Assembly: GCF_900091525.1 (NCBI RefSeq)
Contig: NZ_FMCU01000014.1
Coordinates: 91,806-155,805 of the forward strand
From: Micromonospora matsumotoense
GTDB lineage: Bacteria; Actinomycetota; Actinomycetes; Mycobacteriales; Micromonosporaceae
Direction of reading: 5' to 3'
DNA: 64,000 bases
The notes beneath the pieces are model-generated. The model made no database searches, was not told the DNA's origin, and worked only from the letters and a program-made list of their open reading frames with translations. Made by a program: the position numbers and the translations under genes. Shown one piece after another: positions 58,370 to 64,000 of this stretch (position 1 is its first letter; every line of letters begins with the position of its first letter).

Positions 58370-60115
58370 TCACCGCTGGGTGCCCGCCGAGATCGTGCTC
58401 CGCCACGCCTGCTTCCCCGTGCCGGCGTCGACCGCCACCACCGTCAGCCGGTCGTCGGGCAGCTGATCGGCCAGGTAGGCGCGATCATCGACCACGCTGG
58501 TGAACATCGCCGTCGGCCGGTCCCCGTCGGCGGCGGGCCGGGCCACCTGGGTGAGGGTGTGGAACTCCAGCGCCGGATAGCGGTCCCGGGTGAACCAGAG
58601 CGCCGCCGCGCCGAGCACGCCGAGCAGCGCCAGGCCCGCGCCGAGCCCGATCCACCAGCCCCGACGCCCGCGCCGCGCCGGCAGGTGGCCCGCGGCGGGA
58701 TGACCGACGCCGCCGGACGCCACCACCGGGGGATGACCGCCCTGACCCGGTGCACCGGCCGGGACGGGGCGGAAAGGTGCCGTGCCGGCCAGCGTCCCGC
58801 CCGCCTCCGTGGCCGGCAGGGTGCCGGGTGGTCCGACGGGCCCGGGCGTCCACCCGGCCGGTGCGGGTGCGGTGCGGGGTGTGTCCGCCGGCCCGGCGGT
58901 GGCGTGCGCGGCGACCGGCGACGGAGGTGCCGCAGCGGGGGCCGCCACGACGGCCGGACCGGGGCGGTTGCCCGGACGGGGCAGCGGCAGGTCGGTGAGC
59001 GCGCCCTCGGCCACCGGCAACTCGGGCTGTTCCAGCACGGTCGGCGCGACGCCCAACTCGGCGTGGAGCAGCCGGGCGACCAGCGGGACCCGGGACGATC
59101 CGCCGACGAGGAAGAGCCCGGCGAGCCGGTCCGGGGTGAGCCCCGCCTCGGCGACCACCTCCCGGGTACGGGCGACGGCCCGCCGCAGCAGGGGAGTGGC
59201 GAGTCGTTCCAGGTCCTCGCGGGTGAGCGGGACGGCGGTCTCCAGGCCGGGCACCGCGACCGGTGCCACCGCGACCCGGGACAGCATCTCCTTCGCCCCG
59301 CGGACGTTGTCCCACAGCTGCTGCCGGTCCCGCCACTGCCCGGTCGTCTCCGGCCGGGTCAGCCGGCCCCACAGCGCCGCCTGCGCGTCGCCGAGCAGCT
59401 CACCGAGCCGGGCGAGCAGGGCGGCGTCGAGGTCCAGCCCGCCGAGGTCGGCCATCCCGCCGGTGGCGATCACCGTGAAGCCCGAGTCACCCCACGGGTC
59501 GGCGCCCTCGTTGCGGACGACCGCCACGTCCAGGGTGCCGCCGCCGAAGTCGAACACCGCGACCGACTCGCCCACCGGCACCGGTCGCCGTAGCACCTCG
59601 GTGTAGTAGCGGGCCGCCGCGACCGGCTCCCGTAGCAGCCGGGTGCCGACCGGCACCGGGCCGGACAGGGTGTGCTCGGCGGCCGACGGCCAGCCGGCCA
59701 GGGTCAACGCGTCGTGCAACACCTGCCGCCGGGGGGCCTCCCAGGCGGCGGGGTAGGTGAGCACCGCCGGGGGCAGGAACCCCACCGTCGCCACCGCCTG
59801 CGCGGCGACCGCCCACAGGGTCGCGGCCAGCAGCTCCGCCGGGGTGTACGACCGGTCACCCAGGGGGACCGTCGAGTCGTCCACCCGACGTTTCGGGTTC
59901 GGCTCGTAGCGCGTCGGGTCCGCCTGGGCCAGGCGCTGGGCATCCCGGCCGACGTGCAGCCGGCCGTCGGTGTCGGCGTAGACCCCGGAGGGGAGGATCG
60001 GCTGACCGTCGACGAGCAACGGCCGGGTCCGCCCGTCCGGCCAGCGCAGCACGGCCACGGTGTTGGAGGTGCCCAGGTCGATGCCGAGGGCGTATCCGTC
60101 CTGCTGGCCTGCCAT
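58370..60115 (-). CDS. Hsp70/DnaK-like ATPase with membrane helix, truncated
   Basis: 581 residues. An actin-like Hsp70 ATPase domain fills 1-370: YALGIDLGTSNTVAVL (phosphate 1), AVFDFGGGTLDVAVV (phosphate 2) and LFLVGGSSRVPLVARLL (adenosine). A Pro/Ala linker and a membrane helix (WWIGLGAGLALLGVLGAAAL, about residue 495) follow, then the first blades of a propeller. It stops at TGA 58372-58370; TGG (Trp) there would join it to the rest of the propeller. No substrate-binding domain of canonical DnaK is present. It may sense an extracellular ligand and signal through nucleotide state. Confidence 0.85.
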   Translation of the reverse strand: MAGQQDGYALGIDLGTSNTVAVLRWPDGRTRPLLVDGQPILPSGVYADTDGRLHVGRDAQRLAQADPTRYEPNPKRRVDDSTVPLGDRSYTPAELLAATLWAVAAQAVATVGFLPPAVLTYPAAWEAPRRQVLHDALTLAGWPSAAEHTLSGPVPVGTRLLREPVAAARYYTEVLRRPVPVGESVAVFDFGGGTLDVAVVRNEGADPWGDSGFTVIATGGMADLGGLDLDAALLARLGELLGDAQAALWGRLTRPETTGQWRDRQQLWDNVRGAKEMLSRVAVAPVAVPGLETAVPLTREDLERLATPLLRRAVARTREVVAEAGLTPDRLAGLFLVGGSSRVPLVARLLHAELGVAPTVLEQPELPVAEGALTDLPLPRPGNRPGPAVVAAPAAAPPSPVAAHATAGPADTPRTAPAPAGWTPGPVGPPGTLPATEAGGTLAGTAPFRPVPAGAPGQGGHPPVVASGGVGHPAAGHLPARRGRRGWWIGLGAGLALLGVLGAAALWFTRDRYPALEFHTLTQVARPAADGDRPTAMFTSVVDDRAYLADQLPDDRLTVVAVDAGTGKQAWRSTISAGTQR

Positions 60116-60243
60116 CCGTCGCTACCTCCACCGGGACGAGGGGATGCCCGGTCCCGCATGGTACGCAGCCCGTGCCGCCCCGGCGTCGGCCGTGTTCCCT
60201 GACGTCGTGGCCCCGGCCACGACCGCCGGTTCGCCCGGCCCGC

Positions 60244-61107
60244 TCAGCCCCGACGGCCCGGTTCGGGAGGCGGGATCTCGTCGGTGTACGCGCCGGCCGG
60301 CCCCGCGTAACGCACCCCGTCGCGGTACGGCGAGGCGTTCGCGGTGCACCCGTGCAGGCCCAGCGTCTGCTGCTGCATCACCGGTGCGGGTCGGCCCCGC
60401 CCCGGGCACCGCTCGTGGCCGTGGCCGAGCCGGTGCCCGACCTCGTGGTTGACCACGTACCGTCGGTAGGTGGTCAGGCTCGCGCCGTAGCGGGGCACCC
60501 CCTTCACCCAGCGCGCCACGTGGATCACCACCCGGTCGCCGTTGCGGCACGAGGTGTAGCCGTCCGCCGCGTCCCCGCACAAGTCGTCCCGGGTGCCCGG
60601 GGTGGCCAGGTGGACGGTGAAGTCGGCGGGCCCGCCGGGGCCGACCCGCCACAGCCGCAGCGTCCCGCCCGTGGTCCATCCCTGCGGGGCCGTCAACGTC
60701 GCGCTGACCTCGGCCGCGAACTCCGCCACCGGCAGTCCCCGGATGTCGCGCTCGACGGCGACCCGGTACCGCAGCAGCCGGCCGGTTCCCGCCGGGGCCG
60801 CCGGCTCACCGGCCGCCACCTGCCAGCGGTTGCCCCCGTCCGCCGGATAGCTGATCGCGGCCGGCCCGGATACGAGCGGCGTCGACCCGGCCGCCATGCC
60901 GGGCCCGGGAGATGCGGCCGACGGGGTGGTCGGACCCGCCGTGGCCCGGTCGGTGCCGCCCGCCCGGTCCGTGGTGCCCCGGTCCGTGGTGCCCCGGTCT
61001 GCGGTGGCCGGCGTCCCGCAGCCGGGCAGCAATCCCGCCACCAGCAGTGCCATCGCCGATCGACCGATCAGGGCGCGGCCCGAGCGGGCGGTAGCCTTCC
61101 TCGTCAT
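60244..61107 (-). CDS. DUF3152-type lipoprotein with metzincin zinc motif
   Basis: A 287-residue exported protein. The signal peptide ends in a lipobox-like LLPGC, so it is probably lipid-anchored. A Thr/Gly/Asp-rich linker with short repeats (GTTDR) precedes the catalytic-like domain. HEVGHRLGHGH matches HExxHxxGxxH exactly, and PVMQQQT a little later could be the Met-turn. This fits DUF3152. The ATG follows GGAGGGG. Proteolysis is inferred from the motif. Confidence 0.82.
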   Translation of the reverse strand: MTRKATARSGRALIGRSAMALLVAGLLPGCGTPATADRGTTDRGTTDRAGGTDRATAGPTTPSAASPGPGMAAGSTPLVSGPAAISYPADGGNRWQVAAGEPAAPAGTGRLLRYRVAVERDIRGLPVAEFAAEVSATLTAPQGWTTGGTLRLWRVGPGGPADFTVHLATPGTRDDLCGDAADGYTSCRNGDRVVIHVARWVKGVPRYGASLTTYRRYVVNHEVGHRLGHGHERCPGRGRPAPVMQQQTLGLHGCTANASPYRDGVRYAGPAGAYTDEIPPPEPGRRG

Positions 61108-61247
61108 GGTGTCCCCTCCGCCCCGCGCCGGTCGGCGCTGGGCAGCGGGAAGGACGAGCGGCCCGGCAGAACAGTTGACGCCCGTCGGACTCAACCTTTC
61201 GGCCGCCCCGCCCGTCCTGTCCGTCGTGGGAAGCGGGAAGAGTGGGC

Positions 61248-61745
61248 ATGGCCCGGGGTGACGCCGAGTTCGTCGAGTTCGCCCGGTCCGCCTCGGGGCG
61301 GCTGACGCACGCCGCGTTCCTGATGACCGGCAACCACCACCAGGCCGAGGACGCCGCGCAGACCGCCCTGGTCCGCACGTACGCCTCCTGGTCCCGGATC
61401 CGCGACGAGGACGCCTACGGGTACGCCCGGACGGTGCTGGTCAACCACCTGGTCGACGGCTGGCGGCGGCCGATCCGCGAGTACCCCACCGACGACCTGC
61501 CCGAGCAGCGGCGCGGCGACGTCGCCGACGAGGTGGCCACCCGCCGCTGGCTGCTCGACATCCTCGGCACGCTCAGCCCCCGCGAGCGGGCCATCGTCGT
61601 GCTCCGCCACTACTTCGACCTCCCGGAGGCACAGGTGGCCCGCGAACTGGGCGTCTCGCTCGGCACGGTGAAGAGCACCGGTTCCCGGGCGTTGCAGAAG
61701 CTGCGCGCCACCGGGACCCCGCAGGCCCAGGGGACCTGCCGATGA
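61248..61745 (+). CDS. SigE-family ECF sigma factor
   Basis: A 165-residue sigma factor of the actinobacterial SigE-family ECF group. Region 2: FARSASGRLTHAAFLMTGNHHQAEDAAQTALVRTYASW. Region 4: LGTLSPRERAIVVLRHYFDLPEAQVARELGVSLGTVKSTGSRAL. The ATG at 61248 follows a G/A-rich site. It overlaps the next gene (ATGA) and is divergent from the DUF3152 lipoprotein gene. Confidence 0.9.
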   Translation: MARGDAEFVEFARSASGRLTHAAFLMTGNHHQAEDAAQTALVRTYASWSRIRDEDAYGYARTVLVNHLVDGWRRPIREYPTDDLPEQRRGDVADEVATRRWLLDILGTLSPRERAIVVLRHYFDLPEAQVARELGVSLGTVKSTGSRALQKLRATGTPQAQGTCR

Positions 61746-62500
61746 ACGAGCTGGAGCAACTCCGCCGGGCGATGCGGGCGACCGAACGGCCGTACCACGA
61801 CGATCTCGACCTGACCGTGATCATGCGTGACGGCCGGCGGCTGCGCCGACGCCGCCGGCTCGCCGGGGCGGGCACGGCGGCGCTGGTCTCCGTGCTGCTG
61901 GTCGGCGGCATCGGGCTCGGCGTGCGGTGGACCCGGCCGTCGACGCCGGACCAGCCGCCCGGCTCCGCCGTCACCGGCCCCGCCGCCCCGCCCTCGGCCA
62001 CGCCACCGCCCACCCGGCTGATTACCCCACCCCCGACCGTCGGGGCATCCGGCCGGGAGTTCCTCGGTGCCGTGGTGGGCACCGGCATCCGGTACGGCAC
62101 CGACGAGCGGGTGTTCTACGTCGTCGCGGTCGACCTGCCGGAGGCACCCGGGGTGACGATCGGGTTGATGGCCGGTCGCCGCACCCCGGCCGGCGAGCTG
62201 GTCGACGACATCGTGATCAACGACGTGCGGGGCACCGATCGGAGGCCGGGCTTCCACGAGATCGGCTACGACGACGCGGCCCCCTCGGACCCCCGCCCGG
62301 CGGTGCCCACCTTCGGATACTTCGTCGGGCCGGCGACCCGGATCGTCGGCACCGCCGGCGGGCGGCAGGTCGAGGCCCGGTTGGCCCGTTGGAGCACGGA
62401 CCCGGACCTGGTGGTCTTCTGGTTCGACCCGGTCGACCTGGCCCCCGGCGTACGCCTGGACGGCATCGTCGCCCGCGACGCCGAGGGCCGGCTGCTCTGA
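61742..62500 (+). CDS. Membrane protein coupled to the SigE-family sigma factor
   Basis: A 252-residue protein with a 40-residue cytoplasmic N-terminus, one helix (AGTAALVSVLLVGGIGLGV), a Pro/Thr linker and an extracellular domain of about 150 residues. Its start overlaps the sigma stop (ATGA). This layout is standard for the partner gene of SigE-type sigma factors and suggests anti-sigma or sensing activity, though no zinc-finger ZAS motif is seen. Confidence 0.75.
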   Translation: MNELEQLRRAMRATERPYHDDLDLTVIMRDGRRLRRRRRLAGAGTAALVSVLLVGGIGLGVRWTRPSTPDQPPGSAVTGPAAPPSATPPPTRLITPPPTVGASGREFLGAVVGTGIRYGTDERVFYVVAVDLPEAPGVTIGLMAGRRTPAGELVDDIVINDVRGTDRRPGFHEIGYDDAAPSDPRPAVPTFGYFVGPATRIVGTAGGRQVEARLARWSTDPDLVVFWFDPVDLAPGVRLDGIVARDAEGRLL

Positions 62501-62521
62501 TCGGGTCGAGAACCGGCGGGG

Positions 62522-62706
62522 TCAGCCGGTGGTGACGGTCGCCCGGTTGATGACGATCCTCTTCTTCGGGTGCCCGCCGCCGTTGCCCCGGCCGAGATCT
62601 TCGTCGCGGTCGAGTTGGGGGCACCCTTTCGCTGTCGTCTAGCCACTCGACCACCCGTAGCAACCGGCTGCTCCGCTCGGCCGTAAAAAGTGGCGGCCCC
62701 GATGGC
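62522..62706 (-). pseudogene. Possible remnant of a small gene
   Basis: Two protein-like stretches lie in different leftward frames: SSRLLRVVEWLDDSERV, and then a start-less frame with GGGHPKKRIVINRATV that ends at the TGA 62524-62522. They could be the broken halves of one small gene. No family recognised, and chance is possible. Confidence 0.2.
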
Positions 62707-63912
62707 TCAACCGCACAGGATCCGGACGACCACCGTGCGGTTCTGCGCCGCCGGGCCGGGCAGGAGTTCACCGTTCGGTCCCCGGTCCGGTCGTCGGTTC
62801 GGCCAGTGGTCGCCCACCCCCTTGCTGGAGACCCGCCCCGGCGGCACGCCGAGGTCCCGCAGGACCGCCTCGACCGCCCTGGCCCGGTCCCGGGACAGCG
62901 ACAGCCGGCCCGGTTCGGTGCCGGCCGAGGAGGTGGTGCCGATCAGCTCCACAGTGGATTTGCGCTGCGCGAGCAGCGCGGCGAGCTTGGTCAGGGCGGC
63001 GCGGGCCGCCTTCGGGTCCCGGAACCTCGCCGAGTCGGGGACGAAGCCGACTGCACCCTCGTCGGGCAGGACGGTGTCGCCGCACGGGGCGAAGGGCGGG
63101 ATCGCGGCGACCGGCACCACGCTGACCGGTGGCGAGTCGATGCCGCTGCGGGTGCCGTTGGGCGACTCCCGCAGTTCCACGCAGCGGGCGCCGCCGGCCT
63201 TGGCGACGGCGGTCCAGAGCTCGACCACGTGCCGTCGCCGGGCCACGTCCAACTCCGCCTGCGGCGGCGCGGTGTCACCCACCCCGACCAGCAGGACGTG
63301 CCGGTCGGTGAGGTCCGGCAGCGAGTCGGACCGGCGGAGGAACTCGACCACCTCGGTGGGATCGGCGTCCAGCGTTCCCCTGGTGCGGAAGTCCAACGGC
63401 GCGGTGGTCTGTAGCCCGGAGTCCACCAGGACGACCGTGTCACCGGGCCCCACCTGCGCGGCGGCGACGTCCAGCGCCTTCAGCACGTCGGCCTCTGGCT
63501 CGTCGGCCTGCATCTTGGCGACGTACTGACGCAGCCCGTCGAGCCACCGGGCCAGGTCCTTCTCGTACTTGTTGCCGTTCTCCGCCTTGCTGTCGAAGAC
63601 CTGCGGCCCCAGGTCCACGTCGGCGCGTCCGTCGACCTGGACCACGGACACCCCCTTGTGCTTGCGGGCGGCGCTGCGGGCGAGATCCTCGACCAGTTCG
63701 GGGAGGGCGGGCGTCGGGCTGTTCGCCCGGGCCCCGATGGCGAGGGACATGGCCACGCCCGACGGCAGGCAACCGGCCTCGACCGGCTCCTCTTTGGGGG
63801 GGTCGTCGCACCCGGTGAGGACGGCGGCGGCGAGCAGCAGGCCCGCGACGAGGGCCACCCGGCGCGGCCGGACGGTTCGGGACCGGCTGTGCGGCGAGAG
63901 AAGAAAAGCCAT
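62707..63912 (-). CDS. OmpA-family lipoprotein
   Basis: A 401-residue protein. Signal peptide with lipobox VLTGC. A vWA-like or uncharacterised domain (TVVLVDSGLQTTAPLDF, HVLLVGVGDT) fills residues 60-240. The C-terminal OmpA-like peptidoglycan-binding domain spans 280-401, with STVELIGTTSSAG, LSLSRDRARAVEAVLRDLGV and NRTVVVRI. It probably links membrane and cell wall. The ATG follows GGAGC. Overlapped closely by an upstream gene at the window edge. Confidence 0.88.
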   Translation of the reverse strand: MAFLLSPHSRSRTVRPRRVALVAGLLLAAAVLTGCDDPPKEEPVEAGCLPSGVAMSLAIGARANSPTPALPELVEDLARSAARKHKGVSVVQVDGRADVDLGPQVFDSKAENGNKYEKDLARWLDGLRQYVAKMQADEPEADVLKALDVAAAQVGPGDTVVLVDSGLQTTAPLDFRTRGTLDADPTEVVEFLRRSDSLPDLTDRHVLLVGVGDTAPPQAELDVARRRHVVELWTAVAKAGGARCVELRESPNGTRSGIDSPPVSVVPVAAIPPFAPCGDTVLPDEGAVGFVPDSARFRDPKAARAALTKLAALLAQRKSTVELIGTTSSAGTEPGRLSLSRDRARAVEAVLRDLGVPPGRVSSKGVGDHWPNRRPDRGPNGELLPGPAAQNRTVVVRILCG

Positions 63913-63914
63913 GG

Positions 63915-64000
63915 TCAGCTCCGGTGCTGGTAGGAGTTGTGGGGTGCGCCGTCCGGGGGAGCGGCGCTGTCCGAGGGGGAGGTGCCCGTCGGGAGCGGCC
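63915..64000 (-). CDS. C-terminal end of a gene running off the window
   Basis: A leftward frame open from the window edge ends in SYQHRS and a TGA at 63917-63915, two bases before the OmpA-protein ATG. The 27 visible residues are Pro/Ser-rich. The tight spacing suggests an operon; identity unknown. Confidence 0.35.
   Translation of the reverse strand, partial: PLPTGTSPSDSAAPPDGAPHNSYQHRS

Overview
The window is very G+C-rich actinobacterial chromosome, most likely Micromonosporaceae (Micromonospora-like). The evidence is GTG/TTG starts, many GTGA/ATGA gene overlaps, a homologue of the mycothiol-dependent Rv2466c nitroreductase, a group II truncated haemoglobin, a class F sortase, EttA, OtsA/OtsB and a scattered late cobalamin pathway. 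The genus is inference; there is no rRNA, only one tRNA-Arg (UCU).

Layout. 1-9.7 kb: a chain of tiny overlapping genes, a ketopantoate-reductase-like gene divergent from a TetR gene with twin operators between them, a secreted metzincin-type protease, a Nudix hydrolase, tRNA-Arg, an alpha/beta hydrolase, an S30AE-like protein and an SSB paralogue behind two DnaA-box-like sites. 9.7-27.2 kb: cobalamin/sirohaem genes in three blocks (cobD-cobQ; a CobB-like gene that has lost key residues; cobC-cobT-cysG), interleaved with a rhodanese, a P-loop kinase, an M20 dipeptidase, an ATP-dependent DNA ligase, SURF1 and a class A penicillin-binding protein. 27.3-38.8 kb: otsA and an otsB-GH15 fusion, ettA, a thioesterase, a YbjN-type protein, a truncated haemoglobin, an MFS transporter and MscS. 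38.9-43.6 kb: a small decayed integrated element. 43.7-64 kb: an HNH nuclease, sortase F with a probable substrate, AsnC/tryptophan 2,3-dioxygenase, a PET-hydrolase/cutinase-like enzyme, PepN, an Rv2466c-like protein, a DUF1015 protein, RpiB, a trypsin, an Hsp70-membrane-propeller gene broken by an in-frame TGA, a DUF3152 lipoprotein, a SigE-family sigma factor with its partner, and an OmpA-type lipoprotein.

The accessory island lies between two copies of the 14-mer ATTAGTACGTGCAA (38935 and 43579), in the gap between mscS and the HNH gene. It holds a 5'-truncated tyrosine integrase whose catalytic Tyr codon is displaced by one extra base, an ECF sigma/CU044_5270-type operon, a divergent secreted I36-type peptidase inhibitor, and a truncated IS110-type transposase.

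Regulation visible in the sequence: at least fifteen genes have a -10-like hexamer 6-8 nt before the start codon and no ribosome binding site, the pattern of leaderless transcription. Several convergent junctions carry strong perfect hairpins, and two carry related long palindromes.
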